Below, piece by piece: positions 1 to 12,490 of a DNA stretch of 64,000 nt. How positions within the stretch are numbered: the stretch's first letter is position 1; each line of letters starts with the position of its first letter. Position numbers and translations under genes: made by a program. The DNA comes from Cryptomeria japonica (Eukaryota; Streptophyta; Pinopsida; Cupressales; Cupressaceae). The notes beneath the pieces are model-generated. The model was not told where the DNA came from, did no database searches, and worked only from the letters and a program-made list of their open reading frames with translations. The DNA lies in the NCBI RefSeq assembly GCF_030272615.1, contig NC_081408.1:310699118-310763117 (forward strand). Reading direction: 5' to 3'.

Positions 1-373
1 TTGCCACATGAATTGTAAGAATCAGTAAATGAAATATCGCATCAAAATATTCATAAATTGCAAACAATTTTTTTTTATTAAACAATACAAGAAAAAATGT
101 AGGGCTCTGAATTTAATAGAGCACCCATAGAAGATGACAAGAGAATTTCCTACCAGCAAGGCTATATAGTGGTGGTTGAATGGCTATGAGAATTGAGTGG
201 GCAAACATGAGATTCTGATGCATCCATCACAAAGGTAAATAAGCTAAATAAAAATGATTTCAAATTGAATACTTTACCAGTAATCTATTTGATGTTAAGT
301 TCCAACATAAAGTGACTATATTCTTTTTAAATAAGCAAGCAATGATAAAAATGTGCATGACATTGGAATGTAG
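1..373. other. No gene seen
   Basis: AT-rich sequence. I see no conserved reading frame and no recognised repeat here. The stretch may be intron of the spliced fragment that follows. Confidence 0.4.
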
Positions 374-971
374 CCTGTTAATCGTGGAACACAACCTAGA
401 CATGAAGGTCCAGATGTGCATTCCAATAGTGGAGGTATTCATTTGCTATTCAATTTTTTTATATAATTATTAATACAATTAAAAATATTAATTAAATTGT
501 AATTAGTGTAGTAATTAATGTAACCTTTTTTGTTAATATTTTAGAGCATGTTGTCAGTGGTGACCAAGTGGAGCATGATCGAAGTATACCACATCAGGAA
601 TGTGATGTTCCCCAATCAGATAAAGAGGACCACTATTATTCTTTTAAACAAATTTAATTGCAATTGGTGTATTGCTTAATGTAACCTTTCGTATTTCAAC
701 TCTAGAGGATCTAGAGGGTGCTCAGCATGTTGAGGTTGAGTTTAGACAAAATGATGTGGAAGATGCTGTCATCCCATCAGGTAAAGAGCACCATGGTTAT
801 GTTCTTTAAATTAATGAAATACTTGTCACAATAATAACAAATATTTTGAATTTAACCCATTTCTTTGTTATTGCAGACGATCCCCCTTTGGTTCAGTGTC
901 CTTGTCATCTGTATAGGACTAGGCATACATCAAGATCACGAGCAGAGGGTAGAACAACTAAAGATGGGTGA
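374..971 (+). pseudogene. 3' end of an unrecognised spliced gene (four short exons)
   Basis: Four exon-like blocks lie at about 374-434, 545-620, 706-780 and 877-971. The outer introns begin with GT and end with AG and are about 85-110 bases long. Every junction has the same phase (one base before the intron, two after), so the blocks join in one frame that ends at a TGA at 969-971. The second and third blocks and their flanks look like diverged copies of each other, as if one exon had been duplicated. The second block's donor reads G|AT where the third has G|GT, so that splice site looks broken. The last exon is basic, with a CPCHLYRTRHTSRSRA stretch. I do not recognise the family; a domesticated or captured transposon gene is possible. 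The call rests on phase agreement only. Confidence 0.35.
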
Positions 972-3559
972 AATGATGAAGAAAACGATGCTACACTTAG
1001 TTTTTACATAGCTTAAATTTTTTTTAAAAAAAATGATTGTAATCTACCTTATTTGATAATAACTGATTTTTATGTGTTAATGAATGTAATTATGTGCTAT
1101 TGACTATTCATGAATGATATGGGTTAATGAATATTGATGAATTTTGTGTGTTAATAAATGTTAATGAATTTTAATGAATGTTATGTGTTAATGAATGTTA
1201 TGTGATAATGAATGAATTCTATATTTTAATAATAGATGAAAGAATGAACGAATGTTAGATGTTAATAGAGAATTTAGAGTGATGTTAGGGGGGGAGGCGC
1301 CAAATGATCTTCCACCTTCACATGGTTGGCACTGTTAATTAGAGAATATTAAACTATTCTTGAAACAAAGCGAAGCTCAATAAGATGACACACTTTTCAA
1401 TATTTCATTATGTTGCATAGTTAATCTTATTGAATAATGTATATTGAGTCTTAATTGCAGGGTCCAACAGAGCCAACACGAACAAAAACACCACAAGTTG
1501 TTGGCTATAATGAACTCCCATATTGTCTTGTATTTATACTAACACTATGAGTTGCTTCTAGTGTTGATATGCATGGCACGACTGTAAAAGTTGTGAATAT
1601 GCCTCATCCTTGTAATTTTTTTTATTAGTTTACATTTTCTTTAGCATATTTTAATTTTCCTTATCATTTTAAGTCTTACCACTTTTATATGGAATTTATT
1701 GTTCTAGTTTTTTACTATCTACCAGACATTATTAATACAAGGACTTGCATTGCATCCATTTTTTCAATTAGGTATTATAAAGGGTAGGTCATATTTGTAA
1801 ATGTCTCTTTGAGTTCATCCAAATTTAATAACTGTTACATCACATCTTGTTATTGTTGCAACAGGGATTATGGCCAATGTTCCCTCTTTTGCACTCCAAA
1901 TTGTAGCGGTCAATGTGCATGACCAAGTTTCCTTTGACATCTAGATGATAGTATTAACTTTTAAGTAATTAGAGGCTTATGAGGCATATTTGGCCAGTAT
2001 TTATTTTTGTGGGATATGATGGTTGTGTTTTAAGTCATCTTAAGATGATCTCAATGAGTAATCATTTCACTAATGATATTTTTCCATTTTTCTTCATGAA
2101 TGTTGGAAGTTTTTACATGTTAAGAGACCCATTGAGCACATAGGAACCTTTCAACATTTGTTAATAGGGGGAGGAACAAATCTTTCTAATGCTAAAGAGG
2201 ATACAGTGAAATGCACAATGACCCATTTGTAGGTCTCAACCTCCAAGAGACATAATTAAGATGATTGAGTCATCTATGTGCATGATAGACAACCTCAATA
2301 TATTAGAAGCCTGAATTAGCATATAATTAGATGAGTGCACATCAAAAAGTTGCTACCTCCTAGAGGTAGGAATAAAATGCATCAAAGTAGCCTTGTAAAT
2401 TCATTACTTTGTTAATATAATAATTGATCTCCCTAACAAAACATTGTTATGCATAGTGATTATGATAGCCAAAAGTTTTCATAGATGATCATCTAGGTCA
2501 ACTTTTGATCTAAAAGAAACTTATCACAAAAGGGGTCATGAACTATCCTTATTCACAGTTAAACCTCACTCTAGTTGAGATATCAAAGCTTTCAATTACA
2601 AGAAAGATATAGAAATAGTAATGTAGATATAAACTTGAAGAGAATGACTACTGGCAATAGAAGTCATACAAAGTTAGAGACCAAGAGTTGTCAGTCAAAC
2701 CAAAAGCCCTAGATCAATAGATGATACAACTTGAGTGGTCAAATAACTCTCCATGAGTGTAGATAGTTATAAAATCACAGTGATGAAGGTTTTTCAGTGG
2801 TGAGATAATCAAAACAATATAAGAAAGCACTTAGATAAGAGATCATTTTAAAAAGATGACAAGGATGCCATCATATTCATTGTATGTGACAATAAGGACA
2901 TTCACTATTGCAAACACAATTGTGAGTAAGAATTTTTGTATCAAATCAATATAAATACTATTCTATGCTTATTGCAGAAGCCATACACCTGAACCAATAT
3001 TCATAGTGATAAAGGAGCCTTTCAACATTAGCAACATATAGGATATAGACTATCAAAGTTTCAAACAGTGGTAGGCATGCATTCAAGGTAGCTCAAATAG
3101 ACAAGATTTGATAGAGCACAAGCCATGATAGAAACCTAGAGACAAATCCCTGTATTGAGCATAGTTAAGAAGGATAGTGCCCTAACAAGTTCTAATGATT
3201 TTCTTGAATTGATCAAAATATTGTTGCATTATTAGCCATAGGCTACATTTTGTGTGTGGTTTTGACCTAAAACCTGTCTTATGTTGTAAAACATTTAACA
3301 GGTTGAGGTGAAATTGACAACTTTCAGTAGTCATTATATGATTTTTTGTATTATTTAAAAAAAAATTAAATAATTGTCAGAATTTCGATGCCCTCTATAT
3401 TTGCACCAATGACTATATCGTCAGGCATATAGCATCCTCGTTGGTACATAGTTCCTAGTTGGTGTTAGACGACATCGGAATTTTGATGGAAATCAATGAA
3501 AATATTCGACAAGGATGTTGTATGCCTGACGACATTCTCTCGGCAGATGAGCAATCGAG
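972..3559. other. No gene seen
   Basis: AT-rich DNA without a credible exon chain. There are short ATGAATG/TTAATGAA-rich low-complexity runs at about 1070-1250. I see nothing else I can support. Confidence 0.4.
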
Positions 3560-3945
3560 GTAACACATGCCGATAAAATCCATCGGCAGGATTGACACTA
3601 GCAACGAAGGGAACATTTGGTCTTGCCGGTAGCCTTTGGTAAGACATACATCGATGGAGACCTAAAACCTCTATCACTCTATGTCTTACTAATAGCCTCA
3701 TTGGCTATTGGCAAGACCAAATGTTCCCTTCGCTACTACTATAAGTCCTATTGATGGATTTCATTGGCATGTACTACCCTGATGGCACCCAAGACATCAG
3801 GTTTCTATCGGTGTATGTCTTGCTGATAGCCATTGAGATCTGATGTCTCAGGTGTCATTGGGGTAGTACATGTCGATGAAATCCATCGACAGTACTTACA
3901 CTAGTGGCGAAGGGAACATTTGGTCTTGTTGATAGCCAATGAGGC
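3560..3945. repeat. Triplicated inverted-repeat module
   Basis: A block of about 85-95 bases occurs three times in alternating orientation: about 3560-3640 (forward), 3704-3791 (reverse) and 3848-3944 (forward). The landmark is CGAAGGGAACATTTGGTCTT, whose reverse complement is at about 3714-3733. The second and third copies form a long hairpin with a spacer of about 55 bases. Flanking sequence carries TCAGAATTYYGAYG-like words also seen at the ends of the element near 53.9 kb. This is most likely a degenerate non-autonomous DNA transposon. I could not define terminal repeats or a target duplication. Confidence 0.6.
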
Positions 3946-6100
3946 TATCGGTAATACATACACCAATAGAGACCAGATGGTTTCCTTCGGAATTCCAACA
4001 TTGGCGAGCACCGTCGGAGTATCTGACAACAAGTTTTTAAAGGCTGCCTTTGTCAGTAGTTCGACAAAAAATAGTCAGAATTCTGATGAGTAACTGTCAA
4101 AATTGAGTCCCAAATGTACTAGTGATGAAACATTTCCTACCATAAATTGATAAAGATAAGACTAACCAAAACAAAATCCAATAGCCATATTGATCTATGT
4201 CATTGTTTTGATTTATTCAATGATTGATAAGAATGTCTGGTTTCAAAGAGTGAGTACCCCGTATAAGACCGATCTATCTAGTTTCGAGTGTACCTATCCT
4301 AGTATAAGACATATTGATGTTGATATATTTTGAGTGATGAATTGATTAACAAGACATGTGATTAGTTTGCTTGCAGACTTTGGTAGTTTTCCTGTTGTTG
4401 ATTTGATGGGTGGGCCATCCACTCATGCTTTGATTTTTAATTTTCTTCTTTTGATTTTTTTAATTTTTTGTGACATTTTTTATTTTTAGATATTTTTGAA
4501 TTAGAAGAAAGATGTATTTGATTGCCCTAATGTATAGAACGACAAGGAATGGATGAATAGATGATTGAACCATTGAGGTGGAAATGGATAGGAGAAAGAT
4601 GAAAGTAGCTTATGAGGAGACACGTCAAGAGCTTCTTAAAATCATGTTTTTGTCCTTAGTTTTGATCAAGATCAAGGGTAGAAAAGGGGATATGGGTTGG
4701 GGATAGGATATGGATAGGAGAAACTAGATCATAAATAGTGATAGACGATGGAAGAAATGAATAGTTAGGATAGATGGTATAGATTAGCATGAAGAAAGAC
4801 TGTAGATAGCACTAGATGAATTTAGATAGGGTAATGGATACTAGAGGAAGGATAATGGGAGATGTGGTATGAAGAATAGAGTGGATGAAACTTTGACCCC
4901 AAGTATAGAGTTCTCCATTTGTAAAGAGATGATATGTAAGCTTGTCACGGTATTTAGCACCACCTGAATAAGTGTTCCTAGACTTTTCAAGATAGAGACC
5001 CAACCCACACTTAAAACCTCCAAAATATTCAACCAAAAGGGAAGAAGAATCCCAAACTAGATCAAGGTACTTAGTCTTTGATTACCCATGTGTGTGCAAT
5101 TGGGTTCATTATGGCTCATATGGTCATTGCAATCCTCAAAATCTAATGTGGCTAGCTACATGAGTTACCCTGACTTCCAAAGCATCCTGGATAGAGACTT
5201 GCTGCCAACAAGTGGCCATAGCTCCAACGAGGTTATCATTGTAATATCACAAATATAGCTCCATTATCAACGAGACGTCCATATCCCCAATGGAGTTACT
5301 CGCATATTCCCATAGCCAAGCATTTTGATATTTCATTTTTTTTTTTTAATTTGGATATTTCTTTCCTAATCATTCTTTCGATCTTTTGATATTGTCTTTT
5401 TTTTTTCTTATTTTGATTGCATTGGCTTGTAAGTAATGAAACTTACATGGGTCTGATAATTACAGTGGTACTGAAGCAAGATTTTAGATTTTTCACTAGC
5501 CATGTCTTCGACTAAGAGATCACAATGATTTAGAGAAATTGATTAGGTGTATGAGATACAGTAATAAAAAAATATCAGTACCAAGATATGATAAGTGGTT
5601 CTTTTTTGGATTGAGTGTGTATCTCAACCAAAAGATAATATTAAATAGGAACAACCTCGGATTTTTAAGTGTATCATGAATAGATATCTAGGAAATGGAT
5701 TGAGCATGAGATTTGATCATGGGCAAGCATGTGACAAAATGACACAAATTCCTATTTCACAGATGATGAATTTATGCAAAAGATTGAATGAAAGGGATGG
5801 AATGATGGAAAAGAGGTGTTGGATAATAGATAGAATGTTTGAAGATTTATGCGAGGATAGATGGAAATGTATTCAAAATGAGTGATGGTACACAACTCGA
5901 GAAGTGATGAAGAGATGGAGGAAAATTGAATTTTAGGACATAAGAACCCAAAATAGATAAAGGAAATGATGGAATAAAAGTTTTGAAAATATGTTTAGAT
6001 AGATGTTTGAAAGAAGTTCAAAGATGTGTGCCTTTGTTGATCTCTTTTATGGATCATTTGAGGCAATGGAATGGTGGATGAAGGGAAGTAAGGACCCAAG
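3946..6100. other. No gene seen
   Basis: Mixed AT-rich sequence. Several short open frames (for example 4812-5036 minus and 5676-5885 plus) show no recognisable motif or splice context, and I do not call them genes. Confidence 0.4.
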
Positions 6101-6274
6101 ATGGATGGAAGGGATGGAGAGTTTGACTTTGGAATGAAAGGACCTAAAATGGATTTGGAGGATGAAGAGTTTGACTTTGAAATGAAAGGACCTAAAATGG
6201 ATATGGAGGATGAAGCGTTTGACTTTGGAATGAAAGGATCTAAAATGGATTTGGAGGATGAAAGGATTCCTTGA
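6101..6274 (+). CDS. Small repetitive ORF, 57 residues (doubtful)
   Basis: A 48-base unit starts at 6121, 6169 and 6217 and makes nearly three tandem copies. Because 48 is a multiple of three, the frame stays open and gives a 16-residue acidic/aromatic repeat of the type FDFGMKGPKMDLEDEE, running from ATG 6101 to TGA 6272-6274. An in-frame stop lies four codons upstream (6089-6091), so ATG 6101 is the only start. No family is recognised and no expression signal is seen. It may be an exon piece or a chance open minisatellite. The repeat is certain; coding status is weak. Confidence 0.2.
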   Translation: MDGRDGEFDFGMKGPKMDLEDEEFDFEMKGPKMDMEDEAFDFGMKGSKMDLEDERIP

Positions 6275-7803
6275 TATTGATCTTGACTTGGAGTAGGATC
6301 ATTTAAGTTTGTGTTTTTCTCTTGATTTTGAATTAGATTAGTGAAGGAGATGGAAGGGATATCATGCTCTTGCTTAGGAGGTGGATGTTGAATGGGACTC
6401 TGCTCTTGAGATAAAAGGGGATCATCGTGGGTGGAATACCAAAATATTAGGGGATCATCCTAAGATTCTTGATAGGTAGGATCTTGATAAAAAATGGGAT
6501 TAGATTGGAGATCCATGATATCTTGATCTTGATTTAGGCTAGGACTAATTTCCTTTGAATAAGCTTTCTGTTTTTCAAGCGACAAGGGATGGTCACATGA
6601 GTGGTCAAAGTTTTAGTTTGGATAGGTTGATGTTGTTGACTTGATGGATACTTCATTTCGAATACCCAAGCTCACTATGTCTAATAGACGGTTTGTTCGA
6701 TAGGCCCCTATAATAAAGTACATGAAATTATATGGATAAAGTCTCTCGATATGAACACTTGATTTGACTAACTTGAATACCTAACTAGGTATTATTGTCG
6801 TTGAGATAGCTGGATGATAAACTCTTGATCACTTGGTTTGATACTCCCCTAATTTTGTTGGATGAAAATCTTTCCTAAAGATAATTTGAAAAGTTGATAA
6901 CCACCTCAAAAGATGCTTTGTACAATTTGGAAACTTCTGCACTTATGATTTCTCCTTGTTTGAACTGATTATTTATTTATTTATTTATTATTTGTTGATT
7001 GATACTTAGCAACATGTTTAATCATTTGTGACAAGAATACATAGCACACATGAAGACAATGGTCATCCTAATGCTAAATATTTAGTGTATGCTATTTTGA
7101 GGATGTGTTCAAATCACTGATGTTTTCACTGGTTTGGATACAAATAAAACACACCAAGTAGACTCTTTATTCAAGGGTCATTGACAATATCATAGCCCAC
7201 TAGTCTCGATACTCCATCAGCTCAAACAACCTTGTCACCCCCTAGAGGGTGGCCATTTTTTTTGCCTTTTTTCAAAAATTAACCCAAATAGAATTGCTCC
7301 TCAATTGAGTATTTATCTTGGGAGATATATGGTGAGTAACCTTGAGGGTGGATTCTTCCCCACCCTTGCACTATGATATTGCCAATGTATGGCAACTGAC
7401 TCGGCTCAAAGCTTCTACTTCTATGGTTCCTAGTAAGGATTCCATTCGGAATGAAAAATGATAAACTTAATTAAGAGGCTTTCCAACCTTTAGAACAAAG
7501 GATTTTCACATCACAAGGATACTAGGGGAAGGCTATCAAATACACACTTCCATTGGAGGGGATTTTTGTCAGCGTCCACATTTGATTATAGTGGGTTGGT
7601 AAACATGGCGATAAAGTCGCTACTCATTTGGGTCGTACCCTTCTCACTAGCCCCCTAAAGGATTTAATTGCTTGAAAGTAAATAAAGCATAAAAGAGTGG
7701 GTTTGGCTTTTTGGTCACCCAATTAAGGGGAGAGCATATACCCACCACTTTCAAGACAGGAGTATAAGTGTTCGTTTTAACCTTCCATAGTAATGTGATC
7801 TAT
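6275..7803. other. No gene seen
   Basis: No coding block recognised. This is the sequence into which the large Ty3/gypsy element inserted; it resumes at 20591. Confidence 0.4.
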
Positions 7804-7808
7804 CCTCT
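7804..7808. repeat. Target site duplication, left copy (CCTCT)
   Basis: CCTCT directly precedes the left LTR and is repeated exactly at 20586-20590 after the right LTR. Five bases is the usual size for Ty3/gypsy integration. Confidence 0.9.
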
Positions 7809-9463
7809 TGTGTGGGGAAAAAGTGAGACTAGGTTAACATGCCCTAATCCTACCTCTTGACACACATTATGGAATACGAAAGAGCCTAGAGATATCGCAC
7901 AATTGGCTACTTCTTTTGGTGAAAGAGAGAGCCATGGGATATCTATTAGGATTTCTATTCCCTTGTTGAAATTGTAAGATTAAGTAATGCAAGTTCAAAC
8001 CCTAATCCCAAAATGCAAGTATGAACCAATAACAAGATTGCAGAATTGAGATTAAACAATGAACAGCTGTAAATGTAAGGATAAAATAAGAATGCAGATA
8101 TGTACCCGGAGTCAAAATCGGACTGAAAATGTTCGGGATCGGGGCGCGGGCGCCACTATCCTAGAAACTACACCGGAAACCACTGTTCTGCACTCTGAAA
8201 CACTGTCTGGAAACTGTCTGCAAACTGTCTGTCCGGAGGACCAGGGCACCTAGCGCCTCTGTCCTAGGGACCAGGGCGCCCAGCGCCCCTGTCCTAGCAG
8301 GACCAGGGTGCCCAGCGCCCCTGTCCCGGTCTCCTACTCTGCAATTTCACACAGTGTGCTGTTCCAACTTTCTCTCTCCGGATCTGTATCCCGTGGCGTC
8401 GTCCGTATCCCGAAACCTGCAATAATATCTGAAAAGGGGGAGGGGCGGCTATATAGGGTTTTACCTTAGTCAAACCCCCGCTTCGGTGATTTCCACCTCC
8501 ACGAATAGCCAATTTGTTTTGTAAAATGTATTGTGTGTGCAGACCTAGTGTGTGTGCAAGGTCCAAAAATGCAAGAAAGCAAACTAGAGCAACCTAGAAA
8601 GTAAACCCTAATTGCTTGTAAATGATAATGCAAATGCTCTAAATCAAGATGCAATGTGATCTAAAGCATGAATAAATGATGTATCAAAGCTTATGCAAAG
8701 ACATGAAAACAATACGAAATCATACCCAACCCTCAAGGGAGGAGTACAAGCCAATCTTCAGTCGGTAATCTCCTATTGTTCTTCAATGTCTTCCAAGCCC
8801 TAAGTGGATGAATGAGTTTGATAGATGCTTGATAGAATGATGTTGAATGTTGTTGAAGTCCTCAAAGATCTGCTCTTTTGCTGCATATGAAGTTCCTGGA
8901 AACAAAAATCCCATCCCTTCAAATGAGGAAAGAGAGCTTTTATGTATGAAACCCTAGATCGTAAATTCATATTTTGGCCGACCTAGAGATTGAATATCCC
9001 GCCAATTTCTTGGGGTTAAGCTTTATTTTATGATTGGATCGTGCTCCTAAAATTTCGGGAAAAATGTCCGGGACCATGTGCACCGGGCACCACGGTCCCG
9101 ACAACTTTTCACCAAATTTTCAGGGCCATCGGATATGATGATTTTAGAGAGAATCCCGAAGTTACAGGTGATTTCAAGATGTTTTGACCCCAAAACCAAG
9201 CCCCCAAGTTCGAAATAGGACTTAATTAGGGTTTTTGATTAAGTGATGTATTGAAGGAATAAAATGCGAAGGGCGTGCTTTAGTGAAAGGGCCTAGCTTT
9301 GTGATGTAGAGAATGATGAAATGGGACCTTAGACCTAATTAATTTGATTAATTAAGTGCTTAAGGAGAAATGCAATGCAGAATGCAAAATGCACTAAGGC
9401 GGGTGCTAAACTAGGTGTGAAATTGTACCACCCTAGCGAGTGCGTACAATTTATGACGCTACA
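7809..9463 (-). repeat. 3' LTR of the Ty3/gypsy element
   Basis: Direct copy of 18931-20585, same length (1655). In element orientation it starts TGTAGCGTC and ends CCCCACACA. It has a CTATATAG box at 8449-8456 and three GC-rich repeats at about 8231-8325. Confidence 0.93.
8231..8325. repeat. GC-rich tandem repeat inside LTR
   Basis: About three copies of a unit near 30 bases containing GGACCAGGGCGCCCAGCGCC, itself partly palindromic. The same block is at about 19353-19450 in the other LTR. It shares GACAGGGGCGC and GCGCC-TGGTCC words with the internal repeat at 10220-10385. Confidence 0.75.
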
Positions 9464-9478
9464 TTTAGCCCCCACTTT
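9464..9478 (-). promoter_or_regulatory. Polypurine tract
   Basis: The minus strand reads AAAGTGGGGGCTAAA directly upstream of the 3' LTR, the expected plus-strand primer position. Confidence 0.8.
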
Positions 9479-10046
9479 AGCGGTCATATGAGTACTACGT
9501 GCATATGCAAGCTAAAGTATAGAAAAGTAAACATCATTTGAAAAAAGGATATATCCATAAGTTGTCGGACGAAGCCCCCAGCGGTATCTGCAGTACACAG
9601 TTAGGAACCGCACCCTACAAAACAAACGTTAGATCACAAAATCACCTAATGCTTACTAGGGAAAGTGATGAAATCTATGAGTAGCTATATGCCCCCCCTG
9701 TTTCGACTTGCTTATTAGGGAGGTGAAATAGGGTAGCATGTTTACTTGCGACAAATTGTGTAAGAGAGTGTTGATGAGGGGTGTTCGCTAAATAGGCTTC
9801 ATCAGAGTACTTTTTGGAACATCCTGAGAGTAGGAGAAGGAAAATACGATTCCAACGCAACAAACGGCTCGAAAATCACATCTCCCAAACTCAAGTTATG
9901 ATAAAATGAATGATAGAGGGAAATTAGGGTTTCAAAAAGTAAGAATAAACAAACAAGAGTATATACTTCGAAAGTGACACTTGTATTCGTCACTTTGTTG
10001 ATTTCAGAATACTATTCAGTGCAGCGGAGCCCAAATAGCCATCATC
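9479..10046. other. Internal non-coding part of the gypsy element
   Basis: Between the polypurine tract and the antisense plant mobile domain gene. I see no conserved ORF on either strand. Confidence 0.5.
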
Positions 10047-12490
10047 ATGCCTTCACGATGACCGGAGCATCCTACGAGGATCGAGATCCTACGCCAGGCC
10101 GTGATCGACGATGAGCCACTGGACGAGGTCAGTTGACTGAACATTTGACTTTTGATTTTTTGCATGTTTGAATTTTCCGTGATCGTATGCGGGCCTCGAA
10201 GGCTCACCGGGGCCCACCTAGGGCGCCATGGTCCCTGAGGGGCGCCCTGGTCCCCCCAGGGCGCCATGGTCCCTGACAGGGGCGCCATGGTCCCCTCAGG
10301 GAGCCATGGTCCCTGACAGGGCACCATGGTCCCTGACAGGGCGCCATGGTCCCCATCAGGGTGCCATGGTCCCCAATCAGGGCCTGGCGAGAGGTTACAA
10401 GGCTAGCATACAATATACAACAGTTTGCATTTGCGATTTCGATGATCGAGTACTGATTATCGTCATGTTTTCGTTTGCAAGGTCTCTTGTACATGAGAGA
10501 GCACACAGCGGGACATATTCTTTGCACTTTGCGAGATCAGATTCCATGGCTGACTCAGTCAGAGAGAGACACTCTATCTATTGTAGGATTGTGGTACGTG
10601 ATTCTGATGTCGGCCATTCGATTTCATCCTGCGTGCTGATGGCCTTGATGGAGCGATGGGATCTTGACACATGTACTTTTCACCTTCCAGTAGGAGAGCT
10701 GACGGTCACACTCGAGGATGTGTACCGTATACTTCATCTTCTTGTCAGAGGAGTGACAGTTACATACACGACCGATCGGTCAGCGGAGGATCATTAGAGA
10801 GAGCAGGTGTATTACATAGGGAGAGTCATGCCGAGCGAGATGAGAGGTCGCATCATGGTCAACTGGCTCTTACATCCTACAGGGGAGGTACCACTTCTGA
10901 GACGCCTTATGATAGCCATCATAGCACTAGCCATCTACCCTAATGGGCGAGGGACACACATGCATGGGGGCCTCACATGGTGTATCAGAGCGATGGAGAG
11001 ACACAGGAGAGTTTATGCATGGGGTCGGAGTATGCTTGCACATCTCTATCACGACCTTGAGGAGTATGTATTTGGACAGGGTTGTAGTTTGATGACATGC
11101 ACACTTCTACAGGTGTGGATTTTAGAGCATTTCACATGCACCAAGCCCATCGGCTTTCCACTGAGTACAGCGAGCAAGTGACCTAGGGTGTTCGCTTATC
11201 CACTTACCAGAGAGTGGAGATTTGGCGATTTATTATATTGGAGAGTGATTGTTGACAGACTGACAGCCGAGATGATAGTGTGGAGACCTTACCTATTGAT
11301 GCACAGATGGGATGGTATGGAGAGATAGTTAGCATGTCTACAGAGGAACCACCTACTGTGAGGACGATATGCACACATCATAGTCCCTTTCTACTTTGAC
11401 CGAGTATGGAGGCAGTTCGGACTAGAGCAGTGTGTTCCAGCCGATGTGCCCATCTATACTCGACACTCACGGGTCCTTCCTAGACCTGGAGCAGTAGCGA
11501 GACCGATGGTAGATGATATTGAGATGACAGACTTAGAGGGATCTGATAAGGATGTAGTCACCGACTATTCTGCAGAGCCTGGAGCACAGCGTAGATATGT
11601 TTCATGGTTCATGAGATCATATCCAGGTCCTATCTTTCCATCAGATCATCCGACAGGCTATCCAAGCCCATGGAGACATGGAGACCGAGATGAGGACGAG
11701 AGATCCAGGTCAGAGGAGCCAGAGGAGGGAGAGGGTCATGAGGAGGCGGGAGATCCTGATCCACCTACAGGCGATCAGCCCAGTGACGAGGAGGAGGAGG
11801 AGGATGCAGGTGATGAGGACAAGGATGAGGAGGATAGAGATGATGAGGAGGAGTCGGATGCCGCTCCCCACCATTCAGGAGACGATACCATAGCTCTGGA
11901 TCCACCTCTTATTCCCCAACAGGGGGAACAAGAGGTGATACGGAGACCTGTCACCAGTACCGTCTAGCCTACACCCATCATGGATAGAGTATGCGAGCGA
12001 GGGGAGCCTAGCAGTGTCCAAGCATAGATGGTACCATATCATGATCCCTACTAGCGCGAGGGAGATCCAGGTATAGTAGGTTTATATTGATTGATTAATG
12101 TTTTGATGATATAGAATGGTACTAACAAAAAATCTATTCTACTGCCACAACTAATGTGCAGGAATGGCGTTCCTTGATTTAGCAGGCAATGACAGACATT
12201 TCCATGATAGCACAGATCCCCAGTTCCTCATAGATTGCCTATAGGCCTCAGGGGAACGTGGGTCGGCATGAGGATTTGTTTTTCCCATTCCGAGTACAGG
12301 TAGATATATGGAGGGAGAGAGAGAGAGTCCTATCAAAGGACCTCCAGCAGGCACGACAGAGAGAGAGAGTCCATTCAGAGGACCTCCAGCAGGCGTGGCG
12401 AGATCTAGCAGCGGCTCAGACCAAGGCTACCACCTATCATGCGATCCTTATGGATAGGGATCGTAGGAGTTCCTCTTGGAGTCACTCATG
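10047..12490 (+). pseudogene. Plant mobile domain (PMD/MAIN-like) gene, antisense inside the gypsy element
   Basis: One frame runs from 10228 to 11967 and is broken by TAG 10795, TGA 11179, TAG 11326 and TGA 11359. Through the stops it reads as a plant mobile domain: a MERWDLDTCTFHLPVGELTV block near 10650-10710 (the family's 'LxERWxPxTHTFHLPxGExTxTLxDV' region), a WLLHP block near 10865, a YLYxxL-like YHDLEEY near 11049, and RVWRQFGLEQCVP near 11405-11440. An acidic D/E-rich tail follows (about 11680-11880). A possible first exon at 10047-10130 (MPSR... with one TGA) and a possible last exon after an intron near 12071-12161, encoding a coiled coil with two RERV..DLQQA repeats, extend it. PMD proteins are nuclear and often tied to transposons; the exact function is unknown. 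The orientation opposes pol. Relic status is clear; exon ends are tentative. Confidence 0.75.
10220..10385 (+). repeat. Eight-copy GC-rich minisatellite
   Basis: About eight imperfect copies of a 20-21 base unit, GCGCCATGGTCCCTGACAGG, in front of the plant mobile domain. It gives a Pro/Trp-rich open frame (PWSLTGAPWSP type) that is probably composition-driven. The unit contains NcoI-like CCATGG palindromes and resembles the LTR repeats of the same element. Confidence 0.85.

Noticed and set aside
4812-5036. Two overlapping 63-74 residue minus ORFs
   Set aside because: No motif, no splice context, different frames of the same DNA.
8294-8566. Conserved 90-113 residue ORF in both LTRs
   Set aside because: Present twice only because LTRs are duplicates; it lies upstream of the probable TATA box and spans GC-rich repeats.
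10228-10420. Pro/Trp-rich N-terminus as part of the plant mobile domain protein
   Set aside because: It is translated GC minisatellite; PMD similarity starts only after about 10560.
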